The position numbers and the translations under genes were made by a program. From Chromatiaceae bacterium (GTDB lineage: Bacteria; Pseudomonadota; Gammaproteobacteria; Chromatiales; Chromatiaceae): DNA of 64,000 nucleotides. The notes beneath the pieces were generated by a model, which saw nothing but the letters and a program-made list of their open reading frames with translations, did no database searches and was not told the origin of the DNA. Position 1 is the first letter of the stretch; every line of letters starts with the position of its first letter. This document shows, piece by piece, positions 39,366-48,252 of this stretch. Location of the stretch: NCBI GenBank assembly GCA_027078745.1, contig JALWWO010000019.1, forward strand, positions 1 to 64,000, read 5' to 3'.

Positions 39366-39734
39366 TCAGTGCAGCCGATTGCCTAAAGCGTCCAAAAGGG
39401 CCATCAGCTCACCGGAATGCGCTTTGAGCTCTTCATATACCGCCCAAGCTTCCTTTGGTTTCCCTGATTGATAGAGCTCGATGATCCGATAGACGCGATC
39501 GTGGAACCGTTGGTGTTCTTGCTCCAACGCGCGCATTTCCGGAAACTCGCTATAGGTCGCCAGCCCCCCCCCGTACAGCCACTTTCCCAGATCGCAATCT
39601 CGATGGGAGATCGCTACGGGGACTTTTCCCCCGTTGAGGAAGGTGATGAGCTTATTCTTCCACATCTCGTGCCGCATTTTGATGAGGGGCAAGTTTAGGC
39701 TCTGTATGGTTGTTCGGCTCGCTTGCGTTGTCAT
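39366..39734 (-). CDS. Stand-alone CZB (chemoreceptor zinc-binding) domain protein
   Basis: 122 residues. It carries the CZB pattern: a first helix with MRHEMWKNKL, the core HRDCDLGKWLYGGG (His and Cys zinc ligands), and a third helix EQEHQRFHDRVY supplying two more His. CZB domains bind Zn with His3Cys and are usually fused to chemoreceptors or diguanylate cyclases, sensing zinc or oxidants such as HOCl. A free-standing copy next to chemosensory genes suggests a diffusible sensor. ATG 39734 is preferred since AGGAGG lies 7 nt before it. It is the only minus-strand gene in this block. Confidence 0.82.
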   Translation of the reverse strand: MTTQASRTTIQSLNLPLIKMRHEMWKNKLITFLNGGKVPVAISHRDCDLGKWLYGGGLATYSEFPEMRALEQEHQRFHDRVYRIIELYQSGKPKEAWAVYEELKAHSGELMALLDALGNRLH

Positions 39735-39740
39735 AGTCAT

Positions 39741-40257
39741 ACCTCCTGCGGCTTCCTTTCCGAAATACTGCTCGACGCGTTCCTTCGCCCATGGGTCGAA
39801 AACCCATATCCTTAGAATGACACTCGGTCTTTCTCCTGAACATGAAAAATGTCAATCGATTTGGGGAAAATAGGGAAGCATCAACTATGGCTGCAGCCGG
39901 AGCCTCTGCGCTCTCCGTGAAGACCTTTCGCTTTGCAGGGGGTACCTTGGCTCCTCGGAGGAAGTTCCATGGTAAGCTATCTGTGCGCCGTCGGGCAGGC
40001 GGAAATGCAAGGATAACCGATGCAGCAGGAACCGATGACCCGATGTGCGATGGATCGGCCGGTCGGAATCTCGGATGAGGAGGCCGTCAAGCTACGCAGC
40101 GTCGGACAAGGGCTGCAGGAACCGGCAGGCAACCAGCCAGTTCCTCTCTATCCGCTCTAGAAGGGCAGGGGCGTTGGGCTTTTAATAACCTGCGCCCCAT
40201 GCAGGAAGCGGATTGGGCAATGGGTTGTTTCAAAGAAATCCCGAGGAGGGAGTACAA
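39741..40257. other. About 500 bp without a confident gene before the MCP
   Basis: It holds the promoter region of the CZB gene and presumably of the che operon. A small candidate frame lies at 40020-40160, preceded by a 15-codon frame at 39969-40016 that has a strong GGAGGAAG site. No riboswitch was recognised. Confidence 0.5.
40020..40160 (+). CDS. Candidate small ORF (46 residues) in the MCP leader
   Basis: Starts MQQEPMTRCAM, has an AAGG site 7 nt before the ATG, and ends PVPLYPL. It lies in the same frame as a 15-codon ORF (39969-40016), from which it is separated by a single TAA and one codon. No family is recognised and the codon use is not decisive. It could be a leader peptide, a broken gene or chance. 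Confidence 0.2.
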   Translation: MQQEPMTRCAMDRPVGISDEEAVKLRSVGQGLQEPAGNQPVPLYPL

Positions 40258-43200
40258 GTGATCGCATGGTTTCAGAATCTCAGTCTCCGCTACAAATTGT
40301 TATGGGTCTTCCTGTTGGTAGGATTGGTCCCCTTCAGCATCCTGGGCTACCTGGCCATCAACGCCACTGAGTTGGCCCTCAAGGACCAGATCTTCCAGCA
40401 GCTGCGTTCTGTGAACGAACTCAAACGAGATCATTTGATCAGCTTGATGCGCAGCATCCATCAGGATATGGCGAGGCTGCGGGATTTCATCAAGCGGGTG
40501 GAAAATGCGGAGTTTGAGAAGCTCAGCGTTACAGAGAGTCTTAAAGCGGCCCAGCTCGAAGAGTATTTCCGCACCCGCTTCTCCATCATGAGCGACGTGC
40601 AGCAAAACTTGCGTTTCACCGATGGCTTGCCGCTCTTCATCGCCGCCTTTGATCGAGGGTTGGACAGCCCAGAATACAACCTGTTGCTCCAGGAACGGGA
40701 AGAAGGCTTGCTGACTTTCGCGGAGCAGTTTCATTTCACCGATATCCTGTTTATTTCCTCAAAGGGAGACATCGTCTACACCCTGGCGAAGAATGAGGAT
40801 CTGGGACAAAACCTGCTCGACGGCCCCCTGAACAATTCGAACCTCGCCCGTTTGTTCGCCAAGGCCCGCGGAAAAATCGCTGTCGAGGACTATTCTTGGT
40901 ACGAGCCGGCCAGTAGCTACACAGCCTTTATCGGTACCCCCATCAAGGATGCTAGCGGCAACTTCCAGGGGATCATTGCCTTTTCACTCAATCCCGATGA
41001 CATCAACGCCATCGTGCAGCAGCGGGAAGGTTTGGGTAAGAAGACGGAATCCTATTTGGTAGGCCGCTACCAGGGAAAGACCAGTCTTCGCAGTGATCGC
41101 ATTGTGAAAGTGGGTAAGATCGGCGACCCCAAGACCGGTCCGGACATCGAAGCTGCCCTCGACGGCAAATCCGGGCATATGATCAAGATCGGCTCTACCG
41201 GTGAATATGAGTTGTCTTCCTATCGGCCGTTGAATCTCCCCGCCGGGCTGAACTGGGTGATGATCACTACCGGTTCTGTGGAGGAGTTGCTGACCACCAG
41301 CGGCTTAGAGGCGAACGCCAAAGAGAATCAGGACTTGCTTCAGCAACATGCGGAAAGCTATGGCTATCCGGATTTCTACCTCGTCAGCCCGAGCGGATTC
41401 GTGTTCTACAGCACCCAGAAGCGGGCTGATTATCATACGAACCTCCTTAAAGGACAGTTCCGCTCCACAAACTTAGGGCAAGTGGTGAGCCGCGCCCTCG
41501 AGCAAAGATCCTTTGCTTTGTCTGACGTGGCAAGATATGCCCCGAATGACAACAAGCCCAGTGCCTTTGCAGCGGTGCCCGTGTTAAGTCAGCAAGGCCA
41601 GGTAGAAATGATCGTCGCCGCTCAAGTCCCTCTGTCTAAGATCAATGAGATCATGCTGGCCCGAACGGGACTAGGGGAAACCGGTGAGACCTATCTGGTA
41701 GGAGAGGATTTCCTCATGCGCTCAAATTCCCGCTTTAAAACGGAATCCTCCATCCTCTCCCTCAGGGTAGATACGCCCTCTTCCCGTCAGGCCTTCGAGG
41801 GAAAAACAGGTGTGGGCATCATTGAGGATTATCGCGGCGTCTCTGTGCTAAGTGCTTATGTGCCCTTAGGTCTGAAGGAAGCTTTGGGTACAGACTTCGA
41901 TTGGGCGGTGATCGCGGAAATCGATACTGCGGAAGCTCTGACGCCGATCACAGATTTCCAGAAAAACATGGCGATCCTCGCCCTGGTGATCCTCGTCTTG
42001 GTCGTCGGCGTCGCTCTACTGGTAGCCAATGGCATCGCGCTGCCTATCTTGCGCATCGCAGGCACCGTGCGTCAGATCGCAGAAACTCGCGACCTCACCT
42101 TGCAAGTGCCCGTTTCCTCTCAGGATGAGATCGGCAGCATGGCAGCTGTGCTCAACGAAATGCTGTTGAGCATTCACGATACCTTCAGGGATGTGCGCCA
42201 TGTGGCCCAGAAAGTGGCAGCGGGTGCCCGGGATATGGCAGATCGCGCTACAGCGAATCGGCAGCGGGCCGAAGAAGAAGTGAAGGTTTCCGCAGAAGCG
42301 GCACAGATCATTCAGCTGATGGGAGAGACCGCTGCCAAGGTAGCCCAAGCAGCGGAATCTCAGCGAGAGGCCGCAGCGGCTTCCAACGAGACAGTGGAAA
42401 ACATGGTGCAGATCATGACCTCTGTGGGAGATACGGCCACGGCCCAAACTCGTGAAGTAGATGAGACCCTCAACCGCGTGGCAGAGATGGGGGACACGGG
42501 CGCTAAGGTGGTGGCTACTGCCCAGAAGCAAGGGGAAATGGTGGTTCAGGTCTCCGCCTCTGTGAACGAGATGACCCAAGCGGTGGACGAGATGAACCAG
42601 GCAGTCGCCCAAGCCACGGAACAGGGCCGGTTAGCCCTGGCCGCTGCTGAAGAGGGCCGGCGCGCCGTGGGGTCTACGGTGGAGGGCATGCGGGCCATCG
42701 CCGAATCTTCCGAACAGATTTCCGAGATCATCGACGTGATCACGGAAATCGCTGAGCAGACCAACTTGCTCGCCCTGAACGCTGCCATCGAGGCTGCCCG
42801 CGCCGGCGCCCACGGAAAGGGCTTTGCGGTGGTTGCCGACGAAGTGGGCAAGCTGGCTCAACGATCCTCTGAAGCTGCCAAGCAGATCACCCAGCTCATC
42901 AAGGATTCCAGCAGTCGGGTGGCGGAAGGAACCAAGCTCACGGACGAATCCCAGAAAGCGCTCATCCGAATTGATGAAGGTGGCCGTGCCAACATCCAGG
43001 CCATCGAGTCCATCGCCCGCACGGCGAGCGCTATCGCCGACAGCACTCAACAGGTGCACGGCCTGATGACGGAGCTCAACCGGTTGGCCCAGGAAATCGC
43101 GGGCATGGCTGGCCAGCAGGGTGCCCGCCGAGAAGCAGCGGAAAAAGCCCTGCAAACCATGGTGCAGCTCACCGGTCGCATCACCGAGCTGCTCATGGAT

Positions 43201-43449
43201 GCGAACCATCAGACGGGCGAAATTGGAGAACGGATGCATCTAATTCTGGATCGGGTCGTGGAGATGAACGAGCTCACCGATGCCCAGAAAGAACGTTCCC
43301 GTCGGGTGCGGGCCATCGCGGAGGCAACCTTGGAAGGTGCCAAGGCAACTGCCGAACGCGCCGGTGTTGTGGTGGAAATCACGGGAGATTTGCAGCGCCT
43401 TTCCGACAACCTCCTGAAGGACGTGGAACAGTTCAAGATCGCGGAGTAA
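40258..43449 (+). CDS. Methyl-accepting chemotaxis protein with a duplicated Cache sensor
   Basis: 1063 residues from a GTG at 40258 with a perfect GAGGAGGG site 7 nt upstream; an in-frame ATG at 40213 lacks comparable support. Membrane helices at about 13-35 and 574-598 flank a very large periplasmic region of about 540 residues. This contains two related Cache-like units: [17 protein letters not shown]...[14 protein letters not shown], repeated as [17 protein letters not shown]...[19 protein letters not shown] domain (600-655) and the MCP signalling domain follow, with the tip [26 protein letters not shown]. No CheR-docking pentapeptide is at the C-terminus (ends VEQFKIAE). Confidence 0.92.
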   Translation: MIAWFQNLSLRYKLLWVFLLVGLVPFSILGYLAINATELALKDQIFQQLRSVNELKRDHLISLMRSIHQDMARLRDFIKRVENAEFEKLSVTESLKAAQLEEYFRTRFSIMSDVQQNLRFTDGLPLFIAAFDRGLDSPEYNLLLQEREEGLLTFAEQFHFTDILFISSKGDIVYTLAKNEDLGQNLLDGPLNNSNLARLFAKARGKIAVEDYSWYEPASSYTAFIGTPIKDASGNFQGIIAFSLNPDDINAIVQQREGLGKKTESYLVGRYQGKTSLRSDRIVKVGKIGDPKTGPDIEAALDGKSGHMIKIGSTGEYELSSYRPLNLPAGLNWVMITTGSVEELLTTSGLEANAKENQDLLQQHAESYGYPDFYLVSPSGFVFYSTQKRADYHTNLLKGQFRSTNLGQVVSRALEQRSFALSDVARYAPNDNKPSAFAAVPVLSQQGQVEMIVAAQVPLSKINEIMLARTGLGETGETYLVGEDFLMRSNSRFKTESSILSLRVDTPSSRQAFEGKTGVGIIEDYRGVSVLSAYVPLGLKEALGTDFDWAVIAEIDTAEALTPITDFQKNMAILALVILVLVVGVALLVANGIALPILRIAGTVRQIAETRDLTLQVPVSSQDEIGSMAAVLNEMLLSIHDTFRDVRHVAQKVAAGARDMADRATANRQRAEEEVKVSAEAAQIIQLMGETAAKVAQAAESQREAAAASNETVENMVQIMTSVGDTATAQTREVDETLNRVAEMGDTGAKVVATAQKQGEMVVQVSASVNEMTQAVDEMNQAVAQATEQGRLALAAAEEGRRAVGSTVEGMRAIAESSEQISEIIDVITEIAEQTNLLALNAAIEAARAGAHGKGFAVVADEVGKLAQRSSEAAKQITQLIKDSSSRVAEGTKLTDESQKALIRIDEGGRANIQAIESIARTASAIADSTQQVHGLMTELNRLAQEIAGMAGQQGARREAAEKALQTMVQLTGRITELLMDANHQTGEIGERMHLILDRVVEMNELTDAQKERSRRVRAIAEATLEGAKATAERAGVVVEITGDLQRLSDNLLKDVEQFKIAE

Positions 43450-43452
43450 CTA

Positions 43453-43478
43453 CAGGGCGCCCCCGTTCGGGGGCCCTG
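43453..43478 (+). other. Strong hairpin between the MCP gene and cheW
   Basis: CAGGGC-G-CCCCCGTTCGGGGG-CCCTG folds into a GC-rich stem of about 10 bp with one bulge. It lies 3 bp after the MCP stop and 20 bp before cheW, with no T run. It may block 3' exonucleases and so set different mRNA levels for the MCP and downstream che genes. Confidence 0.55.
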
Positions 43479-43498
43479 ACAACCCCTCGGAGAGCAAG

Positions 43499-44047
43499 AT
43501 GACAGAGTACTATGCGACGGAACGGGCCGAGCAGGAGGAAAAAGAACGCTTGATGCAGCTCGTCGGCTTCATCTTAGGCGGCGAACTGTTCGGGGTCGAC
43601 ATCCTCATGGTGCAGGAGATCATCCGTTCCACCGAGATCACCCATGTGCCCAATGCGCCGGATTTCGTGGAAGGGGTCATCAACCTGCGGGGCAATATCA
43701 TCCCTGTCATCGACCTGCGCAAGCGCTTGAATATGGCAGGAGAGATGCCCGTGCAAGAAAAGGATTGGATTTTGATTCTGAACATCGAGGGACGGACCAC
43801 GGGCTTTATCGTGGATCAGGTGACAGAGGTACTCAAGATCGAGGAAGCGGAGATCGAACCCCCACCGGAAATCATCGTTTCTGGGCTGGAAAGTCAATAT
43901 ATTCTCGGGGTTTGCGATATCGGCGAACAACTCCTGATCTTGCTCGATTTCAACCGCATCCTGATGGTGGAGGAGATCCGGAAGCTCAAAGAGGTGGATG
44001 TGGGTGCGAGAAATACCCCCGCTGCATCAAAGTCAGTGCCGGATTAA
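43499..44047 (+). CDS. cheW: CheW-type coupling protein
   Basis: 182 residues, single CheW domain (about 18-155) with QLVGFILGGELFGVDILMVQEI and GVINLRGNIIPVIDLR. It bridges the MCP and CheA. The short acidic N-terminus and the C-terminal tail (about 25 residues) are extra. First gene after the MCP, followed 51 bp later by the CheY-like gene. Confidence 0.93.
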   Translation: MTEYYATERAEQEEKERLMQLVGFILGGELFGVDILMVQEIIRSTEITHVPNAPDFVEGVINLRGNIIPVIDLRKRLNMAGEMPVQEKDWILILNIEGRTTGFIVDQVTEVLKIEEAEIEPPPEIIVSGLESQYILGVCDIGEQLLILLDFNRILMVEEIRKLKEVDVGARNTPAASKSVPD

Positions 44048-44098
44048 AGGAATCGGTACTCATGAATGCAGGGCAGTACCGGCATGGAGAAAGTAAGG

Positions 44099-44458
44099 AT
44101 GGGGAAAAGAATTTTGATCGTCGATGATTCTTCCATGATGCGCAAGCTGATCAAGCGCGTGCTAGTCAACGGCGGTCATCAAGTGATCGGGGAAGCCAAA
44201 AACGGTGTAGAAGCCCTGGACCTGTACAAACAGCTTTCTCCAGATCTGGTCACTATGGATATCACCATGGCGGAGATGGATGGATTGACGGCAGCAGGAG
44301 CTATCCTGGCCTATGATCCAAATGCCCGCATTCTCTTTCTTTCCAATCGGGAGGGGGAAAAGTTTCGCGGTCAGGCGGCAGAACTCAGCGGTATCCGTCT
44401 GATCAATAAACATAAAACGGAAGAATTGCTGAGAGCGATCGAAACACTACCCCGCTGA
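44099..44458 (+). CDS. CheY-like single-domain response regulator
   Basis: 119 residues, REC domain only: ILIVDDSSMMRKLIKRVL, phospho-acceptor Asp in LVTMDITMAEMDGL, switch Ser in LFLSNREG and the lysine in INKHK. The usual Pro after the phospho-Asp (MP) is Ala here. The start at 44099 (MGKRILIVDD) has GGAG about 9 nt upstream; in-frame ATGs at 44066 and 44084 are less well placed. Probable output or phosphate sink of the CheA below it. Confidence 0.88.
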   Translation: MGKRILIVDDSSMMRKLIKRVLVNGGHQVIGEAKNGVEALDLYKQLSPDLVTMDITMAEMDGLTAAGAILAYDPNARILFLSNREGEKFRGQAAELSGIRLINKHKTEELLRAIETLPR

Positions 44459-44508
44459 GGATGGGGAGTTCGTCTCCAGGTGGTTAGGCCCTGATCGAGG
44501 ATGAAGAT

Positions 44509-47133
44509 ATGGCTGAAATCGATACCTCTTTGATTCCAGATTATGTGGCCGAAGCTGCCGAGCATCTGGAGGAAATGGAGTCCAGCCTGCTTGCGCTGGA
44601 GGATGATCCGGGAAACGGGGAGCTTCTGGCAAATCTCTTTCGATGCTTCCACACCATCAAGGGGGCGGCGCAGTTCGTCGGGCTGGAGAAAACTTCTGTG
44701 CTTGCCCATCGCGCAGAAGATCTGCTGGACCTGTTGCGAGAGGGAGAACGCCCGCTGACCCCTGGGATCTTTGAAGTGCTGATCCAGACCAAGGACCGGC
44801 TGGAGAGCCTGCTCCAAGAGCTGGACAACCACCAGCGGGAAGAATCGGAAGTGCAAGACCTGGTCACCCGTCTGAGCGCCTTCATCGAAGGGGGTGAACA
44901 AGGCGCTGCTACTGCATCGGAAGCGACGGCAGAAACCGCACAGGCAAGTCCTCCCGAAGCCGCTTCGACCACCGAAGTGGAAGAAACTGAAGCAGCAGAA
45001 GATTCCCCGGCGCTGCCATCTGCAGATTGGGACAAAGAAGAAGAATACGATGAGGAATTAGATCCAGAACTCTTCCACATCTTTCAAAACCAGCTCGTGG
45101 AGGAATTGGTCACGCTGCGAGGCCTGTTCGATCAACTCGTGCTATCAGAAACACCGACAGTCCTACTGGCCGATGCAGCAGAGATCTTGGAACGGCTGCG
45201 CTCTGCAGCTAATTACATGGACTATGAATCTCTCGTCCATCTCTATGACCAATGGTTGGACTCTCTAGAGCTTGAACAAGAAAAGGCGGTAGAAGGGGAA
45301 GAAATCGAGGTCGAGCGCCTGAAGGAGTATATCGAACGCATTTTAGAACGATTCCCCCAGCTCGCGGATCGTATGGAGGAAGTGAGCCGCATCCGAGAGG
45401 AAGCCATCACGACTCCTGTTCCACAGGAAGCCGCTGAGACGAAACCGGAAGCCAAGACGCCGGAACCTGTACAACCGGAACCCACACCCCAAGAGGAAGG
45501 CCCGCCACCCCGAGAGCCAGCACCAGAGGCATCGGCTGAACCCCCCTTAATGGATGCGTTCACCACCGCCTTAGCGGAATCCCTAGAAGAGACGCCCACG
45601 AACACTGCCGATCCGCTGGAAAGCGTGTTCGACGAAATGTTAGTCGGGGACTTGGAGGCGCTGGAATCCTCCAAAAAGACGACTGCAAAGCCCTCTGCCC
45701 CTTCCCGACGAGAAGAACAGGCAAAGGGATCTGCGCCGACCCAACCAGCGGAATTACCTCCGAGGCAACCAACAGCGCCCTCCTCGGAAACCGCTAAAAA
45801 AGCTAAGAAGACTACAGGAATAGAACGCGCACTCAAGCGGAGCGTGCGCGTGGATGCGGAAAAAATCGATACCCTCATGAATCAGGTGGGGGAACTGATC
45901 GTACACCGCTCTTACTTCAATCAGATCTTCAACGAAACTCGCAGCCTACAGCAGCGTTTTGAAGCAGCAGGCCTTCCCGCACACGAACTCAAAGCCTTTC
46001 GAGCCCTTTCCTATCGCTTTAGCGAAGCGATCGTATCTTTGTCCCGTACGGCAAATGAATTGCAAGAAGGGGTGATGAAAGTTCGAATGTTGCCCATCTC
46101 CCAACTCTTCAACCGCTATCCCCGCTTGGTGCACGATCTAGTGCGCAACACAGATAAGCGGGTGCGCATCGAGATGCGAGGGGAGGATACGGAATTGGAT
46201 AAGATGATTATCGAGGAAGTTTCCGATCCGCTGATCCATATCATCCGCAATGCGGTGGATCACGGCTTCGAGTCCGTGGAAGAACGGCGGCAACAGGGGA
46301 AACCGGAGATGGGCACCCTGTTGTTGGAGGCCTATCACGAGAGCAATCACATTGTCATCGAAGTGAGCGATGACGGGCGGGGCATTGATCCCGATCTGGT
46401 GCGGAGAAAGGCCCTGGAAAAGGGTCTGATCACTCCAGAAGAGCTTGCCCGAATGCAAGAGCGGGATATTCTGCGCCTCATCATGGCCCCTGGCTTTTCC
46501 ACTGCTCAGACAGTGACCGATACTTCCGGCCGGGGGGTGGGCATGGACGTAGTGCGGAAGAATGTGGAAAAGCTCAATGGCACCATCGAGATCGACAGTG
46601 AGCCGGGAAAGCGCACTCGCTTCCGTCTCAAAATTCCTCTAACGCTAGCCATCATCTCCGCTTTGCAAGTACGGGTAGGCAATCATCATTTCACGATCCC
46701 CCTCGCCAATGTGGAAGAAACCCTGCGCGTGTTCAAAACGCAAACCACTCAGATCGAGGGCATTGAAGTCATCCATCTTCGAGGGCGCACCATGCCTATT
46801 TTCCGCCTCTCCGCTCTGTTTCATTTAGAGGGGCAGGCCCAGCAGGAAGAAAAATTCTTTGTGGTGATTGTGAACACAGGCGGTGACCAGGTGGGGTTGG
46901 TGGTAGATGAGTTGCTGGGACAGGACGAGGTAGTCATCAAGCCCTTGGTGGACTATCTCCAGGAAGGCAGTGGCTTTTCCGGCGCGACGATCATCGGGGA
47001 CGGTCGGATCTCTCTGATTCTAGATGTCTATGAATTAGTGAAGATGACAGCACTGCGCCAGGCGCGCATCCATCAGGAACTGGCGAAACAGCGCCGCCAT
47101 CAGATCCATGCCAATCCTGCTTCTCTGCACTGA
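44509..47133 (+). CDS. cheA: CheA-type hybrid-less histidine kinase with an extra degenerate HPT domain
   Basis: 874 residues. HPT domain (1-115) with the phosphorylated His48 in CFHTIKGAAQFVG. A second helical domain (about 180-290) resembles an HPT but has no His at the matching place (ILERLRSAANYMDY). A long Pro/Glu-rich linker (290-430), the dimerisation helices (VDAEKIDTLMNQVGELIV), the ATPase domain with N box IIRNAVDHGFES, G1 DDGRGID and G2 GRGVGMD, and a C-terminal CheW domain. No P2 CheY-docking domain is recognisable, although the second helical domain may serve that role. No C-terminal REC domain. Confidence 0.92.
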   Translation: MAEIDTSLIPDYVAEAAEHLEEMESSLLALEDDPGNGELLANLFRCFHTIKGAAQFVGLEKTSVLAHRAEDLLDLLREGERPLTPGIFEVLIQTKDRLESLLQELDNHQREESEVQDLVTRLSAFIEGGEQGAATASEATAETAQASPPEAASTTEVEETEAAEDSPALPSADWDKEEEYDEELDPELFHIFQNQLVEELVTLRGLFDQLVLSETPTVLLADAAEILERLRSAANYMDYESLVHLYDQWLDSLELEQEKAVEGEEIEVERLKEYIERILERFPQLADRMEEVSRIREEAITTPVPQEAAETKPEAKTPEPVQPEPTPQEEGPPPREPAPEASAEPPLMDAFTTALAESLEETPTNTADPLESVFDEMLVGDLEALESSKKTTAKPSAPSRREEQAKGSAPTQPAELPPRQPTAPSSETAKKAKKTTGIERALKRSVRVDAEKIDTLMNQVGELIVHRSYFNQIFNETRSLQQRFEAAGLPAHELKAFRALSYRFSEAIVSLSRTANELQEGVMKVRMLPISQLFNRYPRLVHDLVRNTDKRVRIEMRGEDTELDKMIIEEVSDPLIHIIRNAVDHGFESVEERRQQGKPEMGTLLLEAYHESNHIVIEVSDDGRGIDPDLVRRKALEKGLITPEELARMQERDILRLIMAPGFSTAQTVTDTSGRGVGMDVVRKNVEKLNGTIEIDSEPGKRTRFRLKIPLTLAIISALQVRVGNHHFTIPLANVEETLRVFKTQTTQIEGIEVIHLRGRTMPIFRLSALFHLEGQAQQEEKFFVVIVNTGGDQVGLVVDELLGQDEVVIKPLVDYLQEGSGFSGATIIGDGRISLILDVYELVKMTALRQARIHQELAKQRRHQIHANPASLH

Positions 47134-47139
47134 GGGATT

Positions 47140-48252
47140 ATGAGCTTGGCATCTTCAGAAGGCAGGGGTACAGAAAAAGATCCCATCCGAGTGCTGGTGG
47201 TGGACGATGCCAACTTCATGGTGAAGGCAGTCCAAGAAATCCTTTCCGAAGATCCGGGCATTCAGGTGGTGGGCGCGGCCAGGAATGGCCAGGAAGCCCT
47301 GGAGATGATTGAAAAGCTGCATCCCGATGTCATCACCCTGGACATCGACATGCCGGTGATGGACGGATTGCGCACCGTGCGCCACCTCATGATCAAATCT
47401 CCCGTGCCCGTGGTGGTGCTCAGCTCTCTGTTTCGGGACGGTGCCATCACTTTTGAAGCCCTGCGGCTGGGGGTCGTGGACTTTCTCGCCAAGCCTTCGG
47501 GGGCGGTCTCCCAAGATATTCACCGCGCCAAGCAACAGTTGATTGACCGAGTGAAGATCGCTGCGGATGTACAGCTGGATCAAGTGCGGCGGGTTCGGCT
47601 GAGACCCTGGAATCTGGAGGAAGTGATCCAACAGCGCTATGGCTACCGCACGCTGGATTACCTCATCGCCATAGGAACCACACTGGGGGGACCCAACACC
47701 GTGATCCGCCTGTTCATGGATCTGCCGCCGGATCTCCCCGCTGCGGTGGTCCTAGTGCAGGAGATCTCCCCTCAAATCCTGCCGGCCTTTGTCAAGAAAT
47801 TCGACGAACACGTGCCCTGGCGCATGGAAGAAGCTAAGGATGGGGTCATTCTGGAAACGGGCTGTTGTTACATAGGTTCCACGGAAACCACAGTTACCAT
47901 CACCCTCAACAGCAATCGAGAACCCTGTCTAGCCGTGGGTCCCCAAAGTGAATTTCCTCTGAATCAACTCTTTTCTTCCGCCGCCCACATCTTTGGCAGC
48001 AATACCATCGGGCTTTTGCTCACTGGTCTGGGCAGCGATGGGGCAGACGGCTTCGCGGAAATTCAGCGTATGGGAGGTACCACCCTGGCGGAAGACGGGG
48101 ATTGCTGTGTCTATCCCAACCTGACGGAATATGCGGTTCGCGCCGGGGTGGTAACCCAGGTGGTCGAGGAAAGGCAGCTGAGCAACAAGATTCAAGCACT
48201 CATCCTCGGAAAGCCAAAGCAAGGGGGGGAAGCGGAGGATGCGGAAGAATGA
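47140..48252 (+). CDS. Second CheB-like response regulator with a dead methylesterase domain
   Basis: 370 residues. REC (about 15-135) with Asp68 in VITLDIDMPVMDGL; CheB-type domain (180-350). The nucleophile motif reads IGTTLGG instead of IGASTGG and the His motif reads VQEISPQILPAFV, with Glu in place of His. Only the Asp motif LLTGLGSDGADG is preserved. It shares this loss with the protein at 37248, suggesting both derive from one ancestor. It lies 6 bp after cheA and overlaps the ParA gene (ATGA), so it is translated with them. Confidence 0.86.
   Translation: MSLASSEGRGTEKDPIRVLVVDDANFMVKAVQEILSEDPGIQVVGAARNGQEALEMIEKLHPDVITLDIDMPVMDGLRTVRHLMIKSPVPVVVLSSLFRDGAITFEALRLGVVDFLAKPSGAVSQDIHRAKQQLIDRVKIAADVQLDQVRRVRLRPWNLEEVIQQRYGYRTLDYLIAIGTTLGGPNTVIRLFMDLPPDLPAAVVLVQEISPQILPAFVKKFDEHVPWRMEEAKDGVILETGCCYIGSTETTVTITLNSNREPCLAVGPQSEFPLNQLFSSAAHIFGSNTIGLLLTGLGSDGADGFAEIQRMGGTTLAEDGDCCVYPNLTEYAVRAGVVTQVVEERQLSNKIQALILGKPKQGGEAEDAEE

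Noticed and set aside
39842-40078. 78-residue ORF in the gap before the MCP
   Set aside because: No ribosome-binding site, no motif, and composition unlike the neighbours.
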